From NCBI RefSeq assembly GCF_025567095.1, contig NZ_JAOQJH010000024.1: a stretch of 56,332 bases of DNA; one strand, given 5' to 3'. This document shows, piece after piece, positions 1-8,550 of the stretch. Made by a program: the position numbers and the translations under genes. Position 1 is the stretch's first letter. Each line of letters begins with the position of its first letter. The stretch comes from Anthropogastromicrobium aceti (lineage in GTDB: Bacteria > Bacillota > Clostridia > Lachnospirales > Lachnospiraceae). The notes below the pieces were generated by a model that had not been told where the DNA came from, did not search any database, and saw only the letters and a program-made list of their open reading frames with translations.

Positions 1-106
1 TGCCTGTTGTTTTTCTTCGGTGCTATACCTGTTCATTTCTTCCTCCTAACATCTTTCGACATTAGGTCCAAAAATTGTCCGCACCCCAATACGACCATTC
101 TAGGCT

Positions 107-126
107 TGGTACCTGTCACCATGGTC
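107..126. repeat. Short partial copy of a dispersed repeat
   Basis: The core CCTGTCACCATGG, next to the stop of the ATPase gene, also lies inside the two 55-bp copies at 1713-1767 and 13917-13971. All three are at or just past the 3' end of a minus-strand gene. The identity of the repeat is unknown. Confidence 0.4.
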
Positions 127-1542
127 TTACACCAAATGATCCTCATTAACCAGAAGAATATCGGCACTTTCCTTTGCAATATCCAGCATACGCTGCGTAA
201 AGCCACTTTTACTAAATACGCCATAGATAACCTCATACCCCGGAAAAGCCTTGCGAATTTCTGTAGCATTATTAACTTTTTCTTTTAATGCGAAATACAC
301 TTGCGCATCTACCGGTTTCGCATGGTATTTGCACTCTCCAGCAAATACTCGCTTGTTTTGATGATCTACGGACACTACATCAATTTCCGTATCACCATCA
401 AAATCATTCAACCAATAGGAGCCGCTACGGGATGGTGTAAAAGTAATCTCCTCATTCCTGCACAGCTCCACAAAAATAGTCTTGCAGATGTCCTCATAAA
501 CAAATGCTACAAATTTCTCCCGAAAATCCTTATGCATCTCATCCAGTACAATCTGCATATTGTCCAATTCCAGCTCTCCTTTGTAGGGATAAACATAACG
601 GAACCAGAAACGGATAAAATTATCTGCAATGAAATACAATCCTTTGCGAGATTTTTCCGGATTCTTTTCTGTTATCGGCGTTCGCTTCTCTATAAAGCCC
701 AAATCTAAAAGTGTAGACAAATATGGCGTCAGCGAAGATGTTTCTTGTCCAAGTATGCCGGCAATCTTGCCAAGTTTATGATTTCCATCCGCAATTGTCT
801 TAATGATTGAAAAGTAGTTAACTGCTGTCACTGACTCGCTTTTCAACAAGAAATTAGGTTCCTCGTATAAGAAACCACTTTTGGACAAAACAGTATCTTT
901 GAGCTGTTCTTCCAAAGGACGTCCATCTTCAAAAAACTCCAGATATTTCGGAATGCCGCCTGTTACGGCATACTGTTCTACAGCCTGATCAAAAGGCATC
1001 TTCTGAACAGCATATATATCCGTAAACGGCAATGGTGCCAAGCGCATCTGTGCTGTCCTGCGACCATACAAAGGACTGTCATAAGACAGAGCATGTTTCT
1101 GCATCATGCTGATGAAAGAACCTGACAGGATCAACATCACATTACTGTCTTTCAAAATCTCATCCCAAACATTTTGCAAGATAGATGGAAAAGCCGAATT
1201 GGTTTTTACAAGATACGGAAACTCATCAATGACAAGTACCTTCTTTTCTTCTGGCTTATAGTCAGCAATCACCTGAAACAAATCCACCCAATCTGTAAAT
1301 ACTGCTTTTTGCAGTAATGTATTTTTCGTTGTACGAGCCACAACACCCGCCAGTCGCTTCATGCTCTGGCTTTCCAATTCCTCTGTGGCAAGAAAATAGA
1401 ATGCAGTTTTCTCCTTCAAGAATTCTTTAATAAGCGTTGTCTTTCCAACCCTACGGCGGCCATAGATAACCACAAAGCTGCTATCACGGTTATATTCTGC
1501 ATCCAACTTACTCAGCTCGCTTTTTCTGCCTATGAATCTCAT
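127..1542 (-). CDS. AAA+ ATPase of the archaeal ATPase/DUF234 type
   Basis: 471 aa. A P-loop GRRRVGKTT lies at residues 28-36 and a Walker B VLVIDEF ends near residue 108. A winged-helix-like middle follows, and a C-terminal part resembles the DUF234 nuclease-like domain (an EIDVV...GECKY pattern near residues 385-405). This architecture is typical of ATP-binding proteins (PF01637 + DUF234) common in anaerobes; their cellular role is not settled, although a defence or DNA-binding role has been suggested. A GGAGG 8 nt before the ATG supports the start. The gene stands alone, with a 220-bp gap to kdpE. The family call is firm; the function is open. Confidence 0.85.
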   Translation of the reverse strand: MRFIGRKSELSKLDAEYNRDSSFVVIYGRRRVGKTTLIKEFLKEKTAFYFLATEELESQSMKRLAGVVARTTKNTLLQKAVFTDWVDLFQVIADYKPEEKKVLVIDEFPYLVKTNSAFPSILQNVWDEILKDSNVMLILSGSFISMMQKHALSYDSPLYGRRTAQMRLAPLPFTDIYAVQKMPFDQAVEQYAVTGGIPKYLEFFEDGRPLEEQLKDTVLSKSGFLYEEPNFLLKSESVTAVNYFSIIKTIADGNHKLGKIAGILGQETSSLTPYLSTLLDLGFIEKRTPITEKNPEKSRKGLYFIADNFIRFWFRYVYPYKGELELDNMQIVLDEMHKDFREKFVAFVYEDICKTIFVELCRNEEITFTPSRSGSYWLNDFDGDTEIDVVSVDHQNKRVFAGECKYHAKPVDAQVYFALKEKVNNATEIRKAFPGYEVIYGVFSKSGFTQRMLDIAKESADILLVNEDHLV

Positions 1543-1712
1543 ACGTAGACCCTCCTTATAATAAATCGAATTATGATAAATTATTTTATGATAATTTTGT
1601 TTATATTATACATCTACTAGGCAGAAAGTCAACATTCTTTATTGTATGTTCAATTGTACGAGTACCTGGCACTGCGTCTTACATAATTAAATATTATGAT
1701 TTTTGGTGGACA

Positions 1713-1767
1713 CATATTAAACCAGCAGGGACACTTTAAAAGCCAACGTTCCTGTCACCATGGCTTC
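1713..1767. repeat. 55-bp repeat, copy A
   Basis: Matches 13917-13971 in the same orientation at 54 of 55 positions; the mismatch is C at 1734 versus T at 13938. It begins CATATTAAACCAGCAGGGAC and ends at CCATGGCTTC. It overlaps the last bases of kdpE. The rest of the 1543-1765 gap is AT-rich, with no gene seen. Confidence 0.85.
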
Positions 1768-2467
1768 ATTCTACTTTCATCATACGGTATCCCACACCAA
1801 TATGTGTTTGAATATATTGTGGAGACTCCTCTGTTGGCTCCAGTTTTTTTCGCAATGTTGCCATAAATACCCGCAACGAAGCTACGTCGTTATCCCAACT
1901 GTGTCCCCAGATATTTTGCGTTATAAAGGTATGGGTCAGTACTTTGCCAACATTCTTGGACAGCAAGCATAGCAACTTATATTCAATGGGTGTTAGATGA
2001 AGTTCGTTTTCATCCAGATAAGCGCATCCCCCGGCATAATCCACTTTCAACTTACCATTAACAAATACAGAACTGGCAGTGAACATCTCTGCCGTCATCA
2101 GAGAGAGCCTTCGCTGCGTCACCCGAAGTCGTGCCATCAACTCTTCTACAGAAAAGGGCTTTGTCAAATAATCGTCCGCTCCTGCATCTAGCGCCTTGAT
2201 TTTATCGTTATCCTCGCTTCGAGCGCTGATTACAATAATCGGAACATTGGACCAAGAGCGAATAGTTTGAATTACTTGAACGCCATCCATATCTGGCAAG
2301 CCCAAATCCAGTAATATGATTTCAGGATTGTGCGATGTGGCCTCCATAATTGCTGCTGAACCACTAGGTGCTACCAGATAACGATAATCATTTGTTTTTA
2401 AAGTGATTGTAATGAGATTTCTCACAGACGGGTCATCCTCAACCACTAATATCAAAGGTTTATTCAT
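1766..2467 (-). CDS. kdpE: KdpE response regulator (OmpR/PhoB family)
   Basis: 233 aa. The receiver domain has the acidic pocket EDD at 10-12, phospho-acceptor Asp54 in LLDLGLPD and Lys103 in LTKPF. The C-terminal half is a winged helix ending GVGYRM, as in OmpR/PhoB regulators. The start ATG overlaps the 3' end of kdpD by 8 bp and has a GGAGG 9-10 nt upstream inside kdpD, so the two are translationally coupled. It should be phosphorylated by KdpD and activate K+ uptake genes when K+ is scarce. It is the last gene of the potassium cluster; repeat copy A overlaps its stop. Confidence 0.95.
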   Translation of the reverse strand: MNKPLILVVEDDPSVRNLITITLKTNDYRYLVAPSGSAAIMEATSHNPEIILLDLGLPDMDGVQVIQTIRSWSNVPIIVISARSEDNDKIKALDAGADDYLTKPFSVEELMARLRVTQRRLSLMTAEMFTASSVFVNGKLKVDYAGGCAYLDENELHLTPIEYKLLCLLSKNVGKVLTHTFITQNIWGHSWDNDVASLRVFMATLRKKLEPTEESPQYIQTHIGVGYRMMKVE

Positions 2468-5153
2468 GAATTTCTACCTCCCCGGCGGGTAATGTAAATG
2501 TAAACACAGTGCCATTTGGCAGATTGTCTGATACAAAGATTGTGCCGCCGTGAGCGGTCACAATCGACTTGCAGAGGGACAACCCCAATCCAAGGCTTCT
2601 GCGACTGTCGACCACTTTATTGGCTCCGCTATAAAACATATCGAAAACACGAGGCTTCTGCTCATCTGGAATCCCAGGCCCATTATCGGCAACTGAAACA
2701 ATAACCCATTTATTCTTCTGCTCAGTGTGTATTTCAATTACTGAACCGACAGGGGTATATTTGATGGCGTTGTTCACCAGATTGATAATCACCTGAACGA
2801 TCAGCTTCGCATCAATGTGTGCAAGGATAAATTCTTTGCCGCTGCTCACACGAATGGTGTGTTCTTTACTCTTTCTGTTGATGTGCTTCAGCGCTTCAGA
2901 AACAACCTCATCCATGAGTTCTATACTCCGAGTCAGATTAACCTGTCCTCCTTCAATTCGCGTAACTGCCAACAGGTTTTCAACGAGATTAATCAGCCAC
3001 ATGGAATCGTCATAAATATCAGTAAAGGTCTGCTCCCGCAGTTCATCGTCCATCTTTTTATAATTTGCGAGCAAATTGCCTGCGCTGCCGGAAATCGCTG
3101 TCAAAGGAGTTCGAAGATCATGAGAGATTGCCCGCAGCAGATTAGCACGAAGCTGTTCATTTTGCGCTAAGACAGCCGCTTCCTCCTTCTCTTTGGCGTT
3201 TTTTATGTTTTCAAGTGCCAAAGCGCACTCTCCCAGAATAGAGAGGAGTACGCTGTTTTCAAAAGAATCCAGCGGAATACCGTTCACCGCAATACCAGCC
3301 ACTCCATATACATGCTGGTTAACTCGAATCGCAAGATATAGACACTTTGCACTGGATAATGTATCTGTTGTGGCACCGGCGTGTTTATTGTTTTGAAATA
3401 CCCAATCGGCGACTGCTTTCTCATTCTTAGAAATTAAATTTTCCTGAATGCTATTAACAGTACGAAAAACGTTGGGAACGTCAAGTTCTTTACCGTCAGA
3501 CAGATAGACGACAATATCTTTTTTCAGCAGCTTCATGAGTTGCCCTGCGGTAGCGGTGATTACCGCATTCTCATCCTGCTCTTTTTGCAGAAGCTGGTTG
3601 GTTTCAAAGAGAATCTTTGTACGGTAAGCTGTATGGGCAGATTGTTTCGCATTTTCTTTCAGCCGGATAGCTAGAGATCCGGAAAGCAACGTTACCATAA
3701 ACATAATGGTGAAGGTAACAATATAGTTTGGATCGTCAAAATGGAATGTCAGTCTCGGAGTTGTAAAAAAGAAATTAAAAACCAACACGCTGACAACCGA
3801 GGTCAGAATTCCACACAGTCGGTTGGTTGTGATCACGGCGGTCACAAGTACACCTAATATGTATACTGCGACAATATTACTCTCCGTGAACCCAAGAGCG
3901 TCAAAGCCACAGCCAATCAGTGTAGCTACCAGCAATACGACTATACTCTTCAGAACATCACGCAGGGGCATCGCATCTACCTGCGCCTTACTCTTTTTTT
4001 CCTGATAGCTGGTTCCTGTGCTGGCATCCGGTATCACATGAATATCCAGATTAGGCACGCTGGAAATCAGGCGTTCCGTCAAGGTGGGCTTGCTGAAAAT
4101 ATTCTTTCGTGCAATGGTACTTCGCCCAATTACGATTTTTGAGATGCCGGAAAGACGGGCAAATTCCGCAATCTGATAAGGCACGTCATCGCCATAACTT
4201 GTCTCAATCACAGCGCCAAGTTGCTGGGCCAGACGCTTATTATCCTGCAAACGCTTTTTATCATCGTCACTCATAGCCGCTGTATTTGGCGTTTCCACAT
4301 AAAGAGCGGTAAATGTTCCCCGAAAGGCTCTTGCCATCCTTGCAGCTGTCCGAATGATTTTTGCGTTGGATGGCGACGAGGAAAGACATGCCAGAATGCG
4401 CTCGTCTGTATGGTAATCGCCTCGGCTTTGTATCCTGGCGCGTTCTGTCAACAAATTTACCCGGTCAGCACATCGGCGAAGAGCAATTTCCCTCAATGCA
4501 GTCAGATTTTCAAGCGTAAAGAAATTGACTGTCGCCCGTTTGGCCTGGTCTTTCTGGTACACATTTCCACTTGCCAGTCTTTCCAGCAACTCCGCAGGTT
4601 CAATATCCACCAGTTCTACCTGATCCGCCTGATCAAAGGCAGAATCAGGAATGCGCTCCCGCACAAGAATTCCAGTGATAGAGGCCACTGTATCGTTAAG
4701 ACTCTCAATATGTTGGACATTTACAGTAGTATAGACATCAATTCCAGCATTTAGCAGTTCCTGAACATCCTGATACCGCTTCGTGTGCCGACTGCTTTCT
4801 ATGTTGGTGTGGGCAAACTCATCCACCAGTATGAGCTGGGGATTTCGCTTGAGAGCAGCATCAATATCAAATTCACAAAGGGTCATTCCTCCGTAATCAA
4901 TTTGTTTCACAGGAAGCTGCTCCAAGCCGTCCAGAAGTGCCGCCGTCTGAGGTCGGGCATGGGGTTCTATGTATCCAGCAACTACATCGATGCCGCGCTC
5001 CTTAGCCTGATGAGCCGCTTGAAGCATTGTATAGGTCTTTCCGACACCTGCGGCATAGCCAAAAAAGATTTTAAGTTTTCCACTTTTCCTAGTGTATGTA
5101 TCGCTGCAAATCGCACGAAGAAGCTGATCCGGATCTTGTCTTGGCAATTCCAT
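2460..5153 (-). CDS. kdpD: KdpD sensor histidine kinase
   Basis: 897 aa, the full-length KdpD architecture. The cytoplasmic N-terminal KdpD domain has a Walker A GYAAGVGKT at 32-40 and DEFAHTN at 111-117. A universal-stress-protein-like domain follows (about 250-375), then four membrane helices (about 400-497), a GAF-like region (about 515-650), HisKA with His678 in ISHDLRTPL, and a HATPase domain with NNAIKY, DNGPGIP and GLGLGLS. GGAGG lies 6 nt before the ATG. It senses K+ limitation or osmotic state and phosphorylates KdpE. Full length with all key motifs. Confidence 0.96.
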   Translation of the reverse strand: MELPRQDPDQLLRAICSDTYTRKSGKLKIFFGYAAGVGKTYTMLQAAHQAKERGIDVVAGYIEPHARPQTAALLDGLEQLPVKQIDYGGMTLCEFDIDAALKRNPQLILVDEFAHTNIESSRHTKRYQDVQELLNAGIDVYTTVNVQHIESLNDTVASITGILVRERIPDSAFDQADQVELVDIEPAELLERLASGNVYQKDQAKRATVNFFTLENLTALREIALRRCADRVNLLTERARIQSRGDYHTDERILACLSSSPSNAKIIRTAARMARAFRGTFTALYVETPNTAAMSDDDKKRLQDNKRLAQQLGAVIETSYGDDVPYQIAEFARLSGISKIVIGRSTIARKNIFSKPTLTERLISSVPNLDIHVIPDASTGTSYQEKKSKAQVDAMPLRDVLKSIVVLLVATLIGCGFDALGFTESNIVAVYILGVLVTAVITTNRLCGILTSVVSVLVFNFFFTTPRLTFHFDDPNYIVTFTIMFMVTLLSGSLAIRLKENAKQSAHTAYRTKILFETNQLLQKEQDENAVITATAGQLMKLLKKDIVVYLSDGKELDVPNVFRTVNSIQENLISKNEKAVADWVFQNNKHAGATTDTLSSAKCLYLAIRVNQHVYGVAGIAVNGIPLDSFENSVLLSILGECALALENIKNAKEKEEAAVLAQNEQLRANLLRAISHDLRTPLTAISGSAGNLLANYKKMDDELREQTFTDIYDDSMWLINLVENLLAVTRIEGGQVNLTRSIELMDEVVSEALKHINRKSKEHTIRVSSGKEFILAHIDAKLIVQVIINLVNNAIKYTPVGSVIEIHTEQKNKWVIVSVADNGPGIPDEQKPRVFDMFYSGANKVVDSRRSLGLGLSLCKSIVTAHGGTIFVSDNLPNGTVFTFTLPAGEVEIHE

Positions 5154-5226
5154 TTTGTTCCTCCTCGTCTATCACTCAAGTAAGAGCGATTTCTTTTTTT
5201 AATATTATAACACACAAAGTCAAAAC

Positions 5227-5745
5227 CTACATCTGCGACTGATTCACGGCAAGTCTATTCATGCATCCAATAAAAGAATCAATAACAGGTGTTTTTTTAG
5301 AATTTCTCCATAGTGCTTTTTGAGTGATGTGGTTCTGGGCAATCGGCTCAATGGACAAGCCGGCATATTTCATTACAACCGGGGTGCAACGAAGAATCAC
5401 TATCCGTGCATTATAATGAATTTTTTCCGATACAGCTGTATTCTCTGGTAAAAAAATTATGTCCAATTTGTGTGTTTCCAGTTCTCTGCACAGTTCACTA
5501 TCTTCTCCGCTGAAAATATGTATAAAGACATCTGGATGCTGTTTTCCGTAAGTCTCTAGAACATCTGAGAGGCTGTCTGCCATTAATGGGTTGGAAAAAC
5601 CGATTTTCAAGCTGTTTTCGCCGTGAATCAGAGCATGTTCCTGCTCATTCCAATTGTTTTCCAGAAAAGCATCCAGTTTTTTCACCATAAAATACCCAAA
5701 AATAAATATAGCTGATGTACTTACAAGTAAAATAACATCCTGCAT
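5227..5745 (-). CDS. Membrane-anchored LysR-substrate-binding-domain protein
   Basis: 172 aa from the start at 5745, chosen because GGAGGT lies 6 nt before it; a longer frame to 5793 has no such site and would overlap trkA. Residues 1-20 (MQDVILLVSTSAIFIFGYFM) form one hydrophobic segment. The rest (LKIGFSNPLMADSL...DIIFLP) resembles a type-2 periplasmic-binding fold as in the LysR effector domain, but there is no helix-turn-helix. It therefore cannot act as a normal LysR regulator. Its place between trkA and kdpD suggests a ligand-sensing accessory of the K+ system; that role is inference. Confidence 0.7.
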   Translation of the reverse strand: MQDVILLVSTSAIFIFGYFMVKKLDAFLENNWNEQEHALIHGENSLKIGFSNPLMADSLSDVLETYGKQHPDVFIHIFSGEDSELCRELETHKLDIIFLPENTAVSEKIHYNARIVILRCTPVVMKYAGLSIEPIAQNHITQKALWRNSKKTPVIDSFIGCMNRLAVNQSQM

Positions 5746-5777
5746 GGATTCACCTCCAATTTCCGTGATTTTTTTAA

Positions 5778-6425
5778 TCAAATACGAAAGCACTTTTGCA
5801 AATTCCTGTTACTTCCCAACACCAACATGGTATCTCCTGCTTTCAGCACTGTGTCTGAAGAAATAGATAACTCCAGCTTGCCGCTTTTCTTGATTCCCAT
5901 AATGTTAATATTGAATTTTTTACGAATATCAAGCTCTCCAATCGAATGATCCGCCCAATCTTTTGGAACGGGAATCTCAAACATGGCGTGATTTTCATCC
6001 AGTTCAATGTAATCGAGAATGTGATCCGCACTGTAACGGATTGCAGTCCACTTTGCAAGCTGTTTTTCTGGATAGACTACTTCATTTGCACCATTACGTA
6101 ACAAAAATTTTTCCTGAACGTCGGTTGCAGCTCTGGAAACCACAAACCTCGCTCCTAATTCACTAAGCAGAGAAGTTGTTTCCAACGAACTCTGAAAATT
6201 GTTGCCGATGGCCACAATACATACATCATAATTGCGAACACCGAGAGATTCCAAAAAATCGGCATTCGTACTGTCTCCAATCTGTGCGTTGGTAACAATG
6301 GGCAAAACATCCTCTACACGTTCCTCTGAAGTATCTACCGCCATCACTTGGTGACCCAAATGATTCAAGTGCATGGCAATATGCTTTCCAAATCGCCCAA
6401 GACCAATTAGAAGAATTGATTTCAT
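5778..6425 (-). CDS. trkA: TrkA/KtrA-type K+ channel regulatory subunit
   Basis: 215 aa. An N-terminal Rossmann (RCK/TrkA-N) domain has GLGRFG at 8-13 and the acidic ribose-binding residue in AVDTSEE; a C-terminal TrkA-C domain follows (about 140-215). This is the single-RCK form of KtrA, a soluble ring that binds NAD(H)/ATP and gates the partner channel. The SD GGAGA lies 4 nt before the ATG. It is 10 bp downstream of the trkH/ktrB gene and surely co-transcribed with it. Members of this family often bind c-di-AMP through TrkA-C; that is family knowledge, not visible here. Confidence 0.9.
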   Translation of the reverse strand: MKSILLIGLGRFGKHIAMHLNHLGHQVMAVDTSEERVEDVLPIVTNAQIGDSTNADFLESLGVRNYDVCIVAIGNNFQSSLETTSLLSELGARFVVSRAATDVQEKFLLRNGANEVVYPEKQLAKWTAIRYSADHILDYIELDENHAMFEIPVPKDWADHSIGELDIRKKFNINIMGIKKSGKLELSISSDTVLKAGDTMLVLGSNRNLQKCFRI

Positions 6426-6435
6426 AATGTCTCCT

Positions 6436-7767
6436 TTATCCTACTGTTATTTTTTCCTTTGGCAGTTTTGATACTTTCTTTTGCACACCGGATAAGGCCG
6501 CAAAAATCAATGTAAGGCCACCGACTCGTCCAAAAAACATCAGCCAAATCAAAACAACCCGTGAGAGCAGATTCAGTTCCGGAGTAATCCCCAGGGACAA
6601 ACCGACTGTGCCAACAGCCGAGGCAGTTTCAAAAAGGCAGGTAATCATGGGAAGTCCTTCGGAAACACTGATGATAAGGCCACCGGTACAACATAGCGTT
6701 ATATACATAAGCGAAATTGTCGTTGCATTTTTTACGACATCATCATCGATGCGACGTCCAAAGATATTTGCATTTTCTCTACGCCGAAAAGTGGAAATTG
6801 CGGTAGTAAACAAAACAGCAATGGTTGTTGTTTTTAGACCTCCTGCGGTAGACCCAGGACTACCGCCAATCAGCATCAACGCAATGGTGATAAATTGTCC
6901 CGCCTCACTCAAATCAGTTAATTCCACCGTATTAAAACCCGCCGTTCGTGGTGTCACAGCTTGAAAAAGAGAAGATAAAAGCCGTTCCTTTCGCGTGAGA
7001 TCATCAAACTCAAAAAAATAAAAGTACATTGCCGGAACTATCAATAAAACCGCTGTGGTACAAAGAATCACCTTGCTCTGCATCCTATATTTGCGCAAAT
7101 GCAGTCGATTTGCCCGAATATCATCCCAAGTCAGAAAGCCAATACCGCCAACCACAATTAAGAACATAATAGTAAAGTTTATGACTGGATTCGCTGCATA
7201 GTTTGTCAGGGAGGAAAATGGAGTGCGCACACCCAACAGATCAAAGCCTGCGTTGCAAAAAGCGGACACGGAATGAAACAGCGCCATCCAAAGACCCTTT
7301 TTCCCGAAATCACGGCAAAACACTGGTGCCATAACCGCTGCACACAGCAACTCCATCACCAATGTCCCCCTGACGATAAAGCCAGTCAGGCGAACTATTC
7401 CCCCTACCTTTGGCGCTGAAATCGCTTCCTGCATGGTACTGCGCTGCATCAAAGAAATCTTCCGCCCGGAAATCATTGCAAAGGATGCGGCCACAGTAAT
7501 AACTCCCATGCCGCCGATCTGAATCAGCAGCAAAATGACAATCTGACCGAAGACCGACCAGTATGTTGCCGTATCATGTATAATGAGTCCGGTTACACAG
7601 ACTGCTGAGGTAGAAGTAAACAATGCCTCAAAGAAAGGCGTTGCCAGTCCGCTGCGGCTGGAAAACGGTAACATTAAAAGGAAGGTGCCGAAAAGGATCA
7701 CACCGGAAAAACCAATGATGATAATTTGAAACGAAGTCAACTTTCTTTTTAACAACATTACTCCCAT
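6436..7767 (-). CDS. trkH: TrkH/KtrB-type K+ uptake channel
   Basis: 443 aa, polytopic, with the fourfold repeated pore architecture of the Trk/Ktr/HKT superfamily. P-loop-like segments are TSAVCVTGL, AFCNAGFD, PRTAGFN and SAVGTVGLS. The length fits KtrB. It should carry K+ (often Na+-dependent) through the membrane with the adjacent TrkA ring. GGAGG lies 9 nt before the ATG. A 160-bp upstream gap separates it from kdpC and holds an 11-bp-period direct repeat, so it may have its own promoter. Confidence 0.92.
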   Translation of the reverse strand: MGVMLLKRKLTSFQIIIIGFSGVILFGTFLLMLPFSSRSGLATPFFEALFTSTSAVCVTGLIIHDTATYWSVFGQIVILLLIQIGGMGVITVAASFAMISGRKISLMQRSTMQEAISAPKVGGIVRLTGFIVRGTLVMELLCAAVMAPVFCRDFGKKGLWMALFHSVSAFCNAGFDLLGVRTPFSSLTNYAANPVINFTIMFLIVVGGIGFLTWDDIRANRLHLRKYRMQSKVILCTTAVLLIVPAMYFYFFEFDDLTRKERLLSSLFQAVTPRTAGFNTVELTDLSEAGQFITIALMLIGGSPGSTAGGLKTTTIAVLFTTAISTFRRRENANIFGRRIDDDVVKNATTISLMYITLCCTGGLIISVSEGLPMITCLFETASAVGTVGLSLGITPELNLLSRVVLIWLMFFGRVGGLTLIFAALSGVQKKVSKLPKEKITVG

Positions 7768-7851
7768 AACTGCAATCCTCCTTTATACCCCTTTATATGT
7801 CCTTAATCATAAATCAAAGAGCGTAAAGAGGGTATAAGAGAATATTTATCT

Positions 7852-7870
7852 GTATTAAGACCGTATTAAG
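7852..7870 (-). promoter_or_regulatory. Candidate KdpE-type operator (11-bp direct repeat)
   Basis: GTATTAAG occurs at 7852-7859 and again at 7863-7870, exactly 11 bp apart. OmpR/PhoB-family regulators usually bind tandem half-sites of this period. It lies about 85-100 bp before trkH in the kdpC-trkH gap; one more GTATTAAG is at 12877-12884, upstream of the kdp genes. Binding by KdpE is inference. Confidence 0.4.
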
Positions 7871-7927
7871 ATGCTGAATCTATTCCTTATTGGAGATTTT
7901 GGGAATCACGATTTTTGCTATATTCAT

Positions 7928-8536
7928 TTACTTCTCCAGAATACCGTCTAGCATAAGATTGACTTCCAGTACATTGACGGTTTCTTCGCCAAAGATGCCA
8001 AGAAATCGTCCGTCGGTGCAGTTTTGGATGATCTCACGCACTTCATCTTCGGTCATATCATTTGCCTTTGCAATGCGTGCTACCTGATATTCCGCTGCTG
8101 CCGGGGAAATATGGGGATCAAGCCCACTGCCGGAACAGGTGACAAGGTCCACCGGAACAGCTGTTTCGTCCATTTCAGGATTTGCATTGCGGAGCTTTTC
8201 TACACGTTCTGCCACAAGCTGTGCATATTCCTCACTTGCCGGAGAGAGGTTGGAGGGAGCGGCGTACATCAGTGCCTTTCCGTTTTCATCCGTATAGGTT
8301 GAAACATCAATATTCATAATGCGCCCCCACATATGGGCTTCATCTGTATATTGCTGCCCAAGTAATTCACAGCCATATTTTTTCCCGTCTAATTCAATGA
8401 TGCTTCCATTGGCATTATCCGAGAAAATAAGCTGAGCAATTCCTGTGACAACACCCGTATAGATCACGCCGCACAGCAGAGTAAAGATTAAAAAGATCAT
8501 ACCTGCCTTTGGTAATACACTTTTTATTGTTTTCAT
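7928..8536 (-). CDS. kdpC: KdpC, accessory subunit of the K+-transporting ATPase
   Basis: 202 aa. A single N-terminal membrane helix (about 12-35, ending GVVTGIAQLIF) is followed by a soluble domain with the KdpC signatures YAAPSNLSPAS and CSGSGLDPHISPAAAEYQ. KdpC helps nucleotide binding by KdpB and holds the complex together. A GGAGGGG before the ATG supports the start. It lies 14 bp after kdpB and ends the kdpFABC set. Confidence 0.95.
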   Translation of the reverse strand: MKTIKSVLPKAGMIFLIFTLLCGVIYTGVVTGIAQLIFSDNANGSIIELDGKKYGCELLGQQYTDEAHMWGRIMNIDVSTYTDENGKALMYAAPSNLSPASEEYAQLVAERVEKLRNANPEMDETAVPVDLVTCSGSGLDPHISPAAAEYQVARIAKANDMTEDEVREIIQNCTDGRFLGIFGEETVNVLEVNLMLDGILEK

Positions 8537-8550
8537 GATATATCCCCTCC

